Of a stretch of DNA of 64,000 nucleotides, positions 26,053-35,125 are shown piece by piece. Positions within the stretch are counted from its first letter, which is position 1, and each line of letters starts with the position of its first letter. The notes beneath the pieces were generated by a model. The model did not search any database. It worked only from the letters and a program-made list of their open reading frames with translations, and had not been told where the DNA came from. This stretch comes from G964291335 sp964291335 (GTDB taxonomy: Bacteria > Chloroflexota > Dehalococcoidia > Lucifugimonadales > UBA3495): contig OZ219748.1 of assembly GCA_964291335.2 (NCBI GenBank), positions 434,001-498,000 of the forward strand, in the 5' to 3' direction. A program made the translations under genes and the position numbers.

Positions 26053-26655
26053 ATGTTGCGTTCACTATTTGGCAGAGGCAAAAAAGACCGCCCTGGCAAG
26101 CCGGCAATAACCTCCATCCGCGACGCCCGGGTGGGCGACGTGGTTGTGGTTCAAGGCCTGGCGCCGGAATATGATAACGCCTATTTTGTGGTGGACCAGC
26201 TGCACCGCTACGGCGGCAATGGCATGGTTTGGTTCGAGGCGGTAATGGCTGATGCCAGCCGCCGTATCTGGCTGGAGTGGGCTGATGACGGGCAGGACCT
26301 GTTCATCACCGCCACCGATAACCGGCGTCCCGTCGGTTTGGAGACGCTGGGGCTGACCGAGGCTGACCTTATGAAATTCGATGAACAGCATTCCATCGAC
26401 CGGTCGGTAACCATAACCATGGACGGCCGGCGCTATTTCTACCGCAACAGCTTCGAGGCGTTCTATTTCAGGGATAACCGGCCCGCTGACGGGGAAGGTT
26501 TCTATCTGTGGGAGTTCCTGTCCGAAGATGAAGAACGTGTTCTGGCTATAACCAAGTTTGAGGGGGCTCCCTTCGAGGCCCACTTCAGCGAAATCATCTC
26601 CCCGGAAGGAGTTACCCTGTATCCGGGAGAACGTCCCGGGCAAAGGAACGAGTGA
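26053..26655 (+). CDS. DUF4178-domain protein
   Basis: A 200-aa soluble protein of the DUF4178 family. After a basic N-terminus (MLRSLFGRGKKDRPGK) come DARVGDVVVVQGL, an aromatic-rich segment with MVWFEAVMADASRRIWLEW, and FYLWEFLSEDEERVLAITK near the end, the pattern by which I recognise the family. DUF4178 genes are commonly found beside DUF350, PspA-type and polyamine-like genes, as here. The start at 26053 has GGAAAGAAA upstream; the frame runs back to 25951 through repeat sequence. It overlaps the next gene by four bases. Confidence 0.8.
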   Translation: MLRSLFGRGKKDRPGKPAITSIRDARVGDVVVVQGLAPEYDNAYFVVDQLHRYGGNGMVWFEAVMADASRRIWLEWADDGQDLFITATDNRRPVGLETLGLTEADLMKFDEQHSIDRSVTITMDGRRYFYRNSFEAFYFRDNRPADGEGFYLWEFLSEDEERVLAITKFEGAPFEAHFSEIISPEGVTLYPGERPGQRNE

Positions 26656-27548
26656 GCGCAATGCTGGAACCGGTATTTGATAGCCTGATCTCTGTTCCGC
26701 GCGGGCTGGTCTATGTAGCGCTGGGGCTGGTTATGCTCTATGTGGCCAAGCTGGTCAGAGACTTGTTAACCCGACATCCGATCGATGAGGAGGTGATTCA
26801 GAAGCAGAACCGGGCCGAGGCCCTGCGGCTGTCCGGCTACCTGTTCGGGGTAATCCTGGTCTTTTCGGGGGCTACGTTTCATCCCGGCGGATGGGTCATC
26901 GTCTCCCAAGACCTGGGTTTCAACCAGCAGTTCGGCTTGGACGTGCTGAAGGTAGCCCTTTACACCCTGGCCGGAATCGTGGCGCTGAACCTGGTGCGCC
27001 TGCTGATGGACCGACTGATTCTTTACAAATTCAAAATGGAAGAGGAAGTAATTGACCAGCAAAATACCGGCGCCGGAGCGGCCGCCTTTGGCATCAATAT
27101 AGCCGCCGGCCTGACTATCGCCGGAGCGATTGCCGGCGAAGGCGGCCCGGAAATAGCCCTGGCCTTTTTTATCCTGGGTTTGGCCGTTCTGGTGGCCTTT
27201 TCCCTGGTTTATGAGTGGACTACCCACCAGGATATCCACCGGGAGATTGAGCAGAACAACCCGGCGGTCGGCATTGCTTTTGCCGGCAACCTGGTGGCCA
27301 TCGGCCTGGTTAACCTGAAGGCCCTGTTAGGCAGCTTCAACGGCTGGGCGGCCAGCACTGTTGAGTTCCTGCTGTTTGCTGTTCTCGGTTTTATTTTGCT
27401 TTACGCGCTTCGCTGGCTGGTTGACCTGGTTTTCTTCCCCAAAGCTAACGTTTCCCGGCAATTGGCCGAGGGCAGAAACACGGGGGTAGCCTTCGTGGAA
27501 AGCGCTGTGGTCATCAGCTCTGCCCTGATTCTCTTCTGGACTCTCTGA
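26652..27548 (+). CDS. DUF350-family membrane protein (tandem)
   Basis: A 298-aa polytopic membrane protein with about eight hydrophobic segments, reading as two DUF350 (YjfL-like) units in tandem. Each unit has the Asn-rich cytoplasmic turn: EEVIQKQNRAEALRLSGY and EEVIDQQNTGAGAAAFGI in the first half, REIEQNNPAVGIAFAGNLV and AEGRNTGVAFVESAVV in the second. The start is GTG 26652 overlapping the DUF4178 stop, or ATG 26661. Coupling to DUF4178 and nearness to pspA suggest a joint envelope-stress role. Biochemical function unknown. Confidence 0.85.
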   Translation: MSAMLEPVFDSLISVPRGLVYVALGLVMLYVAKLVRDLLTRHPIDEEVIQKQNRAEALRLSGYLFGVILVFSGATFHPGGWVIVSQDLGFNQQFGLDVLKVALYTLAGIVALNLVRLLMDRLILYKFKMEEEVIDQQNTGAGAAAFGINIAAGLTIAGAIAGEGGPEIALAFFILGLAVLVAFSLVYEWTTHQDIHREIEQNNPAVGIAFAGNLVAIGLVNLKALLGSFNGWAASTVEFLLFAVLGFILLYALRWLVDLVFFPKANVSRQLAEGRNTGVAFVESAVVISSALILFWTL

Positions 27549-27755
27549 CCTGGCCGGTCTGGCTGTTTCAGGCGGGCCGGCGGTTAAATTGCCAGTCGAC
27601 CAGCGCCGGCAATGCCCGGGGAAACTGGGTATTCCCAACGGGTGCTGGTACAAGTGCAGAACCGGGTCAGCCGGGAAAGCAGCCTGACCGGATGGCTTGC
27701 TTTATACCGAAGCGCGTAAGAACACCGGAGCGGTATTCCCTTCCGGAAACTTCTT

Positions 27756-27764
27756 TGCTATAGT
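27756..27764 (+). promoter_or_regulatory. Extended -10 promoter of surface protein 1
   Basis: TGCTATAGT (TGnTATAGT). The last base of the -10 lies 67 bases before the ATG at 27831. The element, its local context (TTCTTTGC) and its distance to the ATG are matched at surface protein 2 (58544-58552, minus strand). Confidence 0.5.
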
Positions 27765-27830
27765 CCACAGTTGCAGCCGCCCGACGGGAAGGGTTGCTTC
27801 AACCAAACCTGTCACCTGATGAGGCAAACT

Positions 27831-29767
27831 ATGGCAGATAAAGGCAACTACCGCCCCGGTTCCAGAGTGATTACCCCCCCCCCCCCCCCCCCCCCCCCCG
27901 AGTTTCCGTACGAAGAAAGAACCGCCGGCTTTCCGCCGCTGCTGAACGGCTTCCCCGACTGAGCCTGCCCCTGGCGGCCGTCCTGCTGCTGGCCGGCGCT
28001 CTTCTGCTAATCCTGCCCTCTGCCGCAGCGCCCCCACCCCTGCAAGCCCAGGGCAATACGCCGACCAAGACCATCACCCTGTCGGCCCCCAACACGAGGA
28101 TAACCGAAGGCAATTCGGGCCTTACCGACGTCCCCTTCACCGTTACCTTGAGCGAGTCAGCCTCGTCCGACCATGTGCTTATCTCTCTTCAGAATACCGG
28201 GTCGGCAACGAAGTGCGTTAAGACAAAGGTCCAGTGCGCTCCGCCGGATGACTATTATTTGGAAGGTAGTACGGCTGTAGTCACAGGCACTAGCCAGACT
28301 TTTCTCCCAAGCATACTGGCAATCGTTGGCGACACGCGCAGCGAAGGAAACGAAACCATCGCAATAACTGCCAGAGCCATTGGAGATGCTTCCTGGCAGG
28401 CTGGCACGCTCACCATAACCATAGTGGACGATGACAGCCCCACGCCGACTCCCACCAGCACCCCTACTGACACGCCCACACCTACCAACACCCCCACTGA
28501 TACGCCTACCCCTACCGACACACCGACGCCCACCAACACCCCCACTGATACGCCTACCCCCACCAGTACCCCTACCGACATGCCCACGCCCACCAACATC
28601 CCCACCGATACGCCTACCCCCACCAGTACCCCTACCGACACACCCACGCCCACCAACACCCCCACCGATACGCCTACCCCCACCAGTACCCCTACCGACA
28701 CACCCACGCCCACCAACATCCCCACCGATACGCCTACCCCTACCATCACCCCCACCGACATGCCCACACCTACCAACATCCCCACTGATACGCCTACCCC
28801 TACCGATACGCCTACCCCCACCAGTACCCCTACCGACATGCCAACGCCCACCAACATCCCCACCGATACGCCTACCCCCACCAGCACGCCGACCGATACA
28901 CCTACCCCTACCAGCACTCCGGCCGATACGCCTACCCCCACCAGCGCCCCTACCGATACGCCTACACCCACCAGTACCCCTACCGACACACCCACGCCCA
29001 CCAACATCCCCACTGATACGCCCACCCCCACCAGTACGCCGACCGATACGCCTACCCCCACCAACACCAATACGCCGACACCGGAACCCGGCCCCGGCGT
29101 TGTCTATGGCGCCAACAGCGGGAAGGTCCCGGCCCGACGAGCTGCGGCCACCGCTACGGCAACGGCAACAGCGACCCCGGTTCCGACGGCGACGGCGCTG
29201 CCCACGCCGGCCCCAACTATGACACCAACGGCGCTGCCTACCAGTGCGGACGCGCCGACAATGACACCGACCGCCGCGCCAACGGTTCCGCCCACCAATA
29301 CGCCGGCGGCCACCGTCCCGGCGACGCCTACCAGCACGCCGGCTCCGACCAACACGCCGACATCGGTTCCTGTCCCGACAGTCGGGCCGACCGCTGGGAC
29401 GCCGGCAAGCCGAAGGGCGTCGCCGTCGGCGACCTTGCCGCCACCGGCTCCGACGGCCACGGCCACACCGATGCCGACGGCCTCGATCGCCACGGCCACG
29501 CCCCGGTGGCAGGATTCTTCCCTGGACGCGGTGCGCCCGGCAGCGACGGCGACGCCGGTCGCGACGCCCACGCCGGCAATGGCGGCGGCGGAACCCACGG
29601 CAACGCCAGTACCGCCCCCGACGGTGGCAGCCCAACCGACTGAGCCGCCGGCGGTGCAACCCACGGAACCTTCCGGCGGCGTCAACTGGCTGCTCTGGGG
29701 AATAGCCGGGTTAGCGGTGGTGGCGCTGTTGATTATCGGCGGGGCCTATCTGTACCGGCGGCGGTAG
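27831..29767 (+). CDS. Surface protein 1: Calx-beta-like domain on a Pro-Thr stalk, frameshifted at a C26 tract
   Basis: The ATG at 27831 (GAGG seven bases upstream) begins MADKGNYRPGSRVITP and enters 26 consecutive C (27874-27899). In this sequence that frame stops at 27962, giving 43 aa. The frame one base off is open from the tract to 29767. It encodes RLSLPLAAVLLLAGALLLIL (signal/TM) ending LQAQG, then a Calx-beta-like domain (ITLSAPNTRITEGNSG, VDDDSP). A stalk of PTPTxTPTDTP repeats (about 28439-29080), a PT/PA-rich region, and a C-terminal TM with YLYRRR complete it. No ATG/GTG/TTG occurs in that frame before 28148, so the signal peptide is made only if the tract has 24 or 27 C (one shift class). 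Confidence 0.8.
27874..27899 (+). repeat. C26 homopolymer inside surface protein 1
   Basis: Twenty-six uninterrupted C within the codons for a polyproline run, 43 nt into the gene. Length modulo 3 decides whether the downstream signal peptide, domain and anchor are translated. It is the classic arrangement of a slipped-strand contingency tract, but homopolymers this long are also miscounted by sequencers. Confidence 0.95.
28439..29080 (+). repeat. Degenerate Pro-Thr codon repeat array
   Basis: Roughly 640 bp built from short units coding PTPTSTPTDTPTPTN-type sequence with frequent P/I, T/M and S/N variation. The units are similar but not identical, so the array is older or more diverged than that of surface protein 2. 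Confidence 0.85.
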
Positions 29768-30085
29768 GCCGTCCTGACCGGCAGGCCGGCGAGTATGCCT
29801 GGTTCCGCCCGATACCCATCAGGCGCCCCGGCCCGCAGCCCGGAACCGGCCAGGGAGTGACCTGACCAGCCGGTAACCGACGGCGCAATGTGAAGGGATA
29901 CACCGCCGGCGCCGGGCAATACTGGACCGGCTAGTTACCCTTTCCGGTTATTGAGAGTGAAACAAAAAGGCGAGGGTAACCCCATTAACTGCCGGGGGAA
30001 ACTGGCAGCAGTCCGCCCGACCAGCTGATAGCTGAAAGGTATCCCCAAGCCGCAATTCCTTGCCGGCGCGGGGCCTTACCGAAGG
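29768..30085. other. Intergenic region between convergent genes
   Basis: A 318-nt gap between surface protein 1 (plus) and the unknown last gene of the SecA2 operon (minus). The only structure I see is a short inverted repeat (GGTTCCG at 29801-29807 with CGGAACC at 29841-29847). There is no convincing T-tract terminator and no supported small gene. Confidence 0.4.
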
Positions 30086-31153
30086 TTACCCAAAGCCGCT
30101 GGCAAAGTTCGACCGGGCGGAATTGCCAAAGGCCTGGCGGACTTGCCGGGCAATCTGCTCCTGAGAGCGCAACGCCGCCGCCGCCATTGACTCGTCTTCG
30201 AGCCAGGCATACCCATCTTCAACTATGGATTGAATCGCGTCTGCCGGGGCCAGGTCCCGGTTGACCACCGGTTCCAAAGCGCGGTTAAAGAAGTTGAGGT
30301 CATCCAGCAGACGGGGCCAGCAAGCGAGAAACTGGTCCAGGCTGCCATCGTAAAGCCGCAGCAGATATACTGCCCGCACCGGGTCCAGCCCTTCAGCGAT
30401 AAACGCCTCGACCCTCAGGTCAGCACCGTAGCCGGAAGCAAACTGCCACCTTTCGGTATCCTGCTCCCAAAGCACATCCTGAAAGACTTCATATCGGTCA
30501 ATATAGTCTTCCGTTTCCTGCAGCAGCCGGCCAATGACCTGGCGTCCTTTGGGCGCGATTTTCAGTTCACGTCCATCGGCAGCGTAACGCAGCAAGCCCT
30601 GCGCCGTCATTCGTTTCGCCACCAATGCCGTGGCCCCGTTACCTCCGCATTCCGAGAGCGAAAAAGAGGCGCCATGCTTATCCAGAAAATACAGCAAGGC
30701 GCACTGTCGCAGCCATGCCAGCAACTCTTCCCCGGTTCCGCCGTAGCCATGCCGGGCCGCATAAGCCAATGGCCGGTATTCCGGTTCTATGACCAGGTCC
30801 AGCGCCGGGCAGCCGTCCGCCGCGCCCGGCGCTGGAAGGTCCGGCTTTTCCCACAATTCAACCCGCTTCCCCCAACCGGTAGCCAGCTTGAAAGTGCACA
30901 GGGCAGCACGGCGCCGGTCAAAGAAAGGGAGCATAGCAGCGTAAATATCCGGTAAATCCGGGTTGCTCCTGACCGGCAGCGATGCCTCTATTGCGGTCTG
31001 CGCATCCGCATCAGGAGGGAATACCGTATCCAGCAGACGGGCAAAGGAAAACTGCAAAAAACCGGCCGGCAAGCGCACCGGCAAAACGGCGCGGGGCGGC
31101 AGCTCGGTAAGGGATACCGAAAGATTGAAGGTAGTTCTTTCCCCGTCCATCAA
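30086..31153 (-). CDS. Unknown protein, last gene of SecA2 operon
   Basis: A 355-aa protein that I do not recognise. It appears soluble and mixed alpha/beta, with no signal peptide, and is rich in charged helices in its second half (about residues 190-330, with EDYIDRYEVFQDVLWEQDTERW and a long acidic-basic helix). Near its N-terminus, VRLPAGFLQFSFARLLD resembles RLQPGELDFTLAQLLD of the 476-aa protein at the head of this operon, hinting at a shared domain. It starts 28 nt after the lipoprotein stop on the same strand. Role inferred only from its place beside an accessory SecA. Confidence 0.7.
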   Translation of the reverse strand: MMDGERTTFNLSVSLTELPPRAVLPVRLPAGFLQFSFARLLDTVFPPDADAQTAIEASLPVRSNPDLPDIYAAMLPFFDRRRAALCTFKLATGWGKRVELWEKPDLPAPGAADGCPALDLVIEPEYRPLAYAARHGYGGTGEELLAWLRQCALLYFLDKHGASFSLSECGGNGATALVAKRMTAQGLLRYAADGRELKIAPKGRQVIGRLLQETEDYIDRYEVFQDVLWEQDTERWQFASGYGADLRVEAFIAEGLDPVRAVYLLRLYDGSLDQFLACWPRLLDDLNFFNRALEPVVNRDLAPADAIQSIVEDGYAWLEDESMAAAALRSQEQIARQVRQAFGNSARSNFASGFG

Positions 31154-31181
31154 TACAGACGCCGGTCTTCCGGTTGCGCAG

Positions 31182-32009
31182 CTAGTGCCGGTCGCGCCCG
31201 CGACGGATGGACGGGTTCACCAGGCGAACCTGGCCCCCGCCGCCGGAAAAGCTGCCGCTGCGGCTGCGGGAAGAGGTGAAACCACTGCCCGCAGCCGACC
31301 TGGAGCGGGAAACGGAACTGCTGGTACGAAAGGCGCCGGAAGTTCTTTGGGTTTGCTGGTAGGATTGGCGATTGGAGCTGAGATTGCTTCGCGAATCCTG
31401 GTATCGGGAGCCGGCGAACCCCTGCTGCCGGGTGGCGTAGCTGCTGTTGCGGGCCGCTTGGTTCCGGTATCCAGTGCTGCCCCGGTAGGTGGTGCGCTGC
31501 TGGCGAATTGCCGGGCCGCGATCGATGGGGGTGTGGTAGAAATAAGGGCCGCGGTTAAAGCTGCTTAACAGCAAGTAAGCGAAGAGGAAATCACCGGCCC
31601 CGAAGTGGCTGTAGTAATGACTGTTGGCGTGATAGCCGCGCAGCTCGTGGTCTTCCCCGCGCTTGGTGATGGAAAAGAGCAGGTCATCGCGGGATGAGTC
31701 GATGTCATTGCTGTTGTCCAGGTCTTCCCACCCTTCCAGGGTCAGGCCGGCTTCGTCCTGCTGAGCGCGAATCAGAACAATGCCGTCGCCTTCATAAATC
31801 TCATTAACCCGCTGCTCGAACTCGGTAGCGCTCTCCGAGCTCTTGAAAGCTGCCTGCACGTCATCCAGGTTAATACGCCCGGCGGCGCCGTCGGTGGCTG
31901 CCCATTCATCATACGTTGGCTCGGAGGCGCAGGCAGCAACCAGGGGCGCCCCGGTTACCGCCGCGCCCAGGGCTACTGCCCGGCTCAATCTGCTAATCCC
32001 TGGCGCCAT
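31182..32009 (-). CDS. Putative lipoprotein with Ser/Arg-rich tail
   Basis: A 275-aa protein with an N-terminal hydrophobic signal ending PLVAAC, a good lipobox with Cys at residue 27. The folded part (about 35-150) is acidic, with DIDSSRDDLLFSITKRGEDHELRGYH. From about residue 160 the sequence becomes low-complexity, rich in Ser, Arg, Gly, Gln and Tyr (SRSRSAAGSGFTSSRSRSG) and ends RGRDRH. That tail is positively charged and probably disordered at the cell surface. Encoded 77 nt after secA2 on the same strand. Possible SecA2-exported product or assembly factor; no family recognised. Confidence 0.75.
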   Translation of the reverse strand: MAPGISRLSRAVALGAAVTGAPLVAACASEPTYDEWAATDGAAGRINLDDVQAAFKSSESATEFEQRVNEIYEGDGIVLIRAQQDEAGLTLEGWEDLDNSNDIDSSRDDLLFSITKRGEDHELRGYHANSHYYSHFGAGDFLFAYLLLSSFNRGPYFYHTPIDRGPAIRQQRTTYRGSTGYRNQAARNSSYATRQQGFAGSRYQDSRSNLSSNRQSYQQTQRTSGAFRTSSSVSRSRSAAGSGFTSSRSRSGSFSGGGGQVRLVNPSIRRGRDRH

Positions 32010-32086
32010 ATTCGCTCCTTAATTCTGGTTTTATACCCTGCTTTTCCGGGCCGGCGGTCGGCAACCCCGGCCTGCCGCCAGCGGCA

Positions 32087-35000
32087 TCAGGCAGCGCGCG
32101 CCAGCAAGGCCGCCAACTCAGGGTCAGCTTCATTTTCATCGCCGTTCCGGTATTCCGACCGATTGGTCAGCGATTCCACCGGAAAGGTCAAAAGGCGCGA
32201 GAAAAAGCGGTCCAGCGCTTCGGCTTGCATCGCATCCCTTTCCGCGCCGGCGTGGATGATGTAGTCTGCCACCGCAGACTTGTGCCCGTACTGACCCAAC
32301 CGGGAAACAGCGGCAAGGGGCCCGAGCAGCGCCTGGTATTCCCGCCATACCTCATCGCCGGCTTCCAGCATCCAGAGCCGGGCCAAACTGGTGAACCGGG
32401 CTGCTCCCACCTGCTGCTCCATAGCCTTGAAACGTCGGTTCAGCAGTTTCGCCAGGTTACCTGGCAGCTCATCCAGAGCGACTCCTCGCAACCCGGCTCC
32501 AGCCACGCCGAAGCGTTGCGCTAAAGCCTGGGCCATTGCCGCAAAACGCAACTGATACCCAGCGCCGTCAAAACCGTCAAAAGACGATGCAACCAGCCGG
32601 CGCGCCAATTGCCGAAGCCACCGCTCCAGGTTCGGCAGGGGCTCCCGGTTCTCCAGAATAGCCTGGCGGTTGCGATAATAGGTTTCGGTATGCGCATCCA
32701 GCACGGCGGCATAGTCGTGCAGGACGCTGCGCACTACCGCCTCTTCCTCTTCAGCCCGCCGCTGAAGCCGATAGAGACGTTTTTCTACCCGGTGGCCCTC
32801 AAAATAAACCCGTCCGGCAGCATCGGTTTTGCGGCTGGACGTCAGTCGCTCCATGGGAGCCTTAGCAAAGGCCAGGCGCTGGTCATCCCGGGACAGGATG
32901 CAACGGGTTGCCCCGAAGTCGCCCTGTCGTCCACTGCGCCCCTTCAGCTGAAGATCCACCCGCAGCGAATGCGCGAATTCAGTATTGATGACGTACAACC
33001 CCAGACCAAACTCCAGCGGCTGGTCAACTTGCTCCCGGCGTGTAATTTCGCCCTTGTCGGTCTTCGGGACGAGCGCCAGTTCTTCCTGACCGGGCCGGGA
33101 GGAGCGCCCAACGGCTACCGAATCGCCCAGGGAATGAGCAACTGCTTCAGCCAGCAGCCGGGATTCCTGTCGGGAGCCGCACCGGACAACTACCCGACAG
33201 CCGTCTTGCCGAATTCGCCGGCAAACTCCGGAAACAAACCGTTCCAGTATCCGCTGGTTCAAGTCGGGTTCCAGGATGATGTCCGTACCCCGTCCGGCCA
33301 TACTGGTAGCGATGGTTACGGCGCCGAAACTGCCGGCTCTCCGGACAATTTCCGCCTCGGTCAAACAAGTTACCGCGTTAAGGACGCGGTGCGGAATACT
33401 CCGCTGCTGCAATATCCGGCTCATTTCCTCGGACTGCTCAACCGACTGTACCCCCACCAGTACCGGCCGGCCCAGCCGCTGCCAGTAAGCTGCCTGGTCG
33501 GCCACCGCCGCCAGCTTTTCCTGGCTGGAAAGGTACACTCGGGATGGCTGGTCCTGGCGCCGGGACGGCCGGGTCAACGGGACGGACACTGCCGTCAACC
33601 CGTAACTGCGCTGAAACTCATCGGCAGCGGACAGGGCGGTTCCGGTAATGCCGGCCAAAGTTCGGTAACGGTGAACGAAGCCTTGAACCGTAATTTGAGC
33701 CAGGCTTGGGCAATCGGGGCTTACATAGACGCCCTCTTTGGCCTCCAGTGCCGGCTGCAACCCTTCCTGGTAGCGGGTATCCGACCGGGGACGGCCGGTG
33801 TATCGGTCAATAAGGGTAACCCCCTCCTCATCCACCAGGTAATCCCGGCCACGTCGGAGAAGAAGAGTGGCTCGCAGCAACTGGTGAACCTGATTGACCA
33901 GGGCAAGCCGCCGGGCCATTCGCCGGGATTCGACGCCGTTGGCAGCTTTGCCATCGGGTTCAACTCCGCTCAAGTCATACAGGGAACCCAGCCAATTTTC
34001 CAGAAAGGCCACTCCCCGGGCAGTCAGCGTGAAAAATCGCTCCTCCGGGTCAACCAGGTAGAAAAGGTCATCAACCAGGCTCGCATCCGGGTAGTCGCTT
34101 CCATCGGGATAGAGCAGGGACAACGCCCGGCGAAAAGAGCGGGGGGTATTTGCCGCCAGCTCCCGAAAGGCTTCATTATGCGGCTGCGCCACCAGAAGCC
34201 GGCCAAGCAGCGTTACGTACTCCATGCTGGCAGCGGGCAGCTGCCCCAATTGTTCCGTCCATTCCGCCGCCTGTCTGGTTTGCTGCGCCACCATGCCGGC
34301 CACCGCTTGCCGGGCGCGGCCGGAAACCCGACTGCCCCGGGCAGGAGCGCCGGAGATTATCAGCGGTGTACGGGCTTCATCGATCAAGGCTTGATCCGCC
34401 TCATCCACAATAGCTATGTCATAAGAGACCTGAAGCTGATCCGACAGACTGACCGTCAGGTTGTCTCGCAGATAGTCAAAGCCCAACTCCCGCATGGTTC
34501 CATATACTACCGAGTTGGCGTAGGCGCTCCGTCGTTCTGCGGGTTCCATAGTTTCCAGAAGGGTTCCAACGCTTATGCCCAGAGCCTGGTAAACCGGGGC
34601 CAGCAGTTCCCGGTCCCTGGCTGCCAGGTAATCATTGGCGGTAATAATGTGGACGCTGCGCCCCATGCCGGCGTACAACGCAGCGGGAAAAGCGATGGCC
34701 GCCGTCTTGCCTTCACCGGCCTTCATTTCCACTACCCGGCCGCGAAACAGGTGCAATCCGGCCAGCAATTGCTCGTCGGTGGGATGCAGCCCCAGCTGGT
34801 TGCAGATGACCTGGGCAACGATGGCGAACCCGTCAGCCAGCCGGTCATCCCTGACCGGGCCGGCAGGAGGGGCAGCCAGGCGGCAGCCCACTTCCCGAAA
34901 GCAGTCCTGCAACTGACGCCGGGAAAGTTCGGTCAGCCCCAGTTGGGCGTGACGCTTCCTGACCTGGAGCACCAGCCGGGCCTGGCTGCGGTGCCGGAGC

Positions 35001-35125
35001 GACAATGCACGCTGTACCTTGCAGGGCAGCGATTCTGCTACTGACCGAACCATACCGCCGTCAGCAATGGGGGAAATCCGGTCTTTTCCGTCCTTTGCGG
35101 ATAACCGGGCAACCGTTATGGCCAT
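32087..35125 (-). CDS. secA2: Accessory SecA (SecA2-like) preprotein translocase ATPase
   Basis: A 1012-aa SecA homologue. Walker A is MKAGEGKT at residues 134-141. The DEAD-type box IVDEADQALIDEARTPLIIS has the SecA-specific extension. The second helicase motif is ATSMAGRGTDI, then LKGRSGRQGD. It lacks the C-terminal zinc-binding tail of housekeeping SecA and ends in an Asp/Glu-rich stretch. Several segments diverge from SecA1 (long inserts around residues 270-410), so I call it the accessory type. The ATG at 35125 overlaps the previous gene's stop; the open frame extends to 35209. The canonical secA and secY are not in the window. Confidence 0.9.
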   Translation of the reverse strand: MAITVARLSAKDGKDRISPIADGGMVRSVAESLPCKVQRALSLRHRSQARLVLQVRKRHAQLGLTELSRRQLQDCFREVGCRLAAPPAGPVRDDRLADGFAIVAQVICNQLGLHPTDEQLLAGLHLFRGRVVEMKAGEGKTAAIAFPAALYAGMGRSVHIITANDYLAARDRELLAPVYQALGISVGTLLETMEPAERRSAYANSVVYGTMRELGFDYLRDNLTVSLSDQLQVSYDIAIVDEADQALIDEARTPLIISGAPARGSRVSGRARQAVAGMVAQQTRQAAEWTEQLGQLPAASMEYVTLLGRLLVAQPHNEAFRELAANTPRSFRRALSLLYPDGSDYPDASLVDDLFYLVDPEERFFTLTARGVAFLENWLGSLYDLSGVEPDGKAANGVESRRMARRLALVNQVHQLLRATLLLRRGRDYLVDEEGVTLIDRYTGRPRSDTRYQEGLQPALEAKEGVYVSPDCPSLAQITVQGFVHRYRTLAGITGTALSAADEFQRSYGLTAVSVPLTRPSRRQDQPSRVYLSSQEKLAAVADQAAYWQRLGRPVLVGVQSVEQSEEMSRILQQRSIPHRVLNAVTCLTEAEIVRRAGSFGAVTIATSMAGRGTDIILEPDLNQRILERFVSGVCRRIRQDGCRVVVRCGSRQESRLLAEAVAHSLGDSVAVGRSSRPGQEELALVPKTDKGEITRREQVDQPLEFGLGLYVINTEFAHSLRVDLQLKGRSGRQGDFGATRCILSRDDQRLAFAKAPMERLTSSRKTDAAGRVYFEGHRVEKRLYRLQRRAEEEEAVVRSVLHDYAAVLDAHTETYYRNRQAILENREPLPNLERWLRQLARRLVASSFDGFDGAGYQLRFAAMAQALAQRFGVAGAGLRGVALDELPGNLAKLLNRRFKAMEQQVGAARFTSLARLWMLEAGDEVWREYQALLGPLAAVSRLGQYGHKSAVADYIIHAGAERDAMQAEALDRFFSRLLTFPVESLTNRSEYRNGDENEADPELAALLARAA

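Noticed and set aside
28157..29659. 500-aa open frame on the minus strand, rich in Arg/Gly, opposite the Pro-Thr array
   Set aside because: A by-product of the repeat: complementary frames of CCNACN codons are open by composition. No ribosome site or family pattern.
32609..35044. 811-aa open frame on the plus strand opposite secA2
   Set aside because: GC-rich codon pattern of secA2 keeps the opposite frame open; the translation has no recognisable domain and no start signal.
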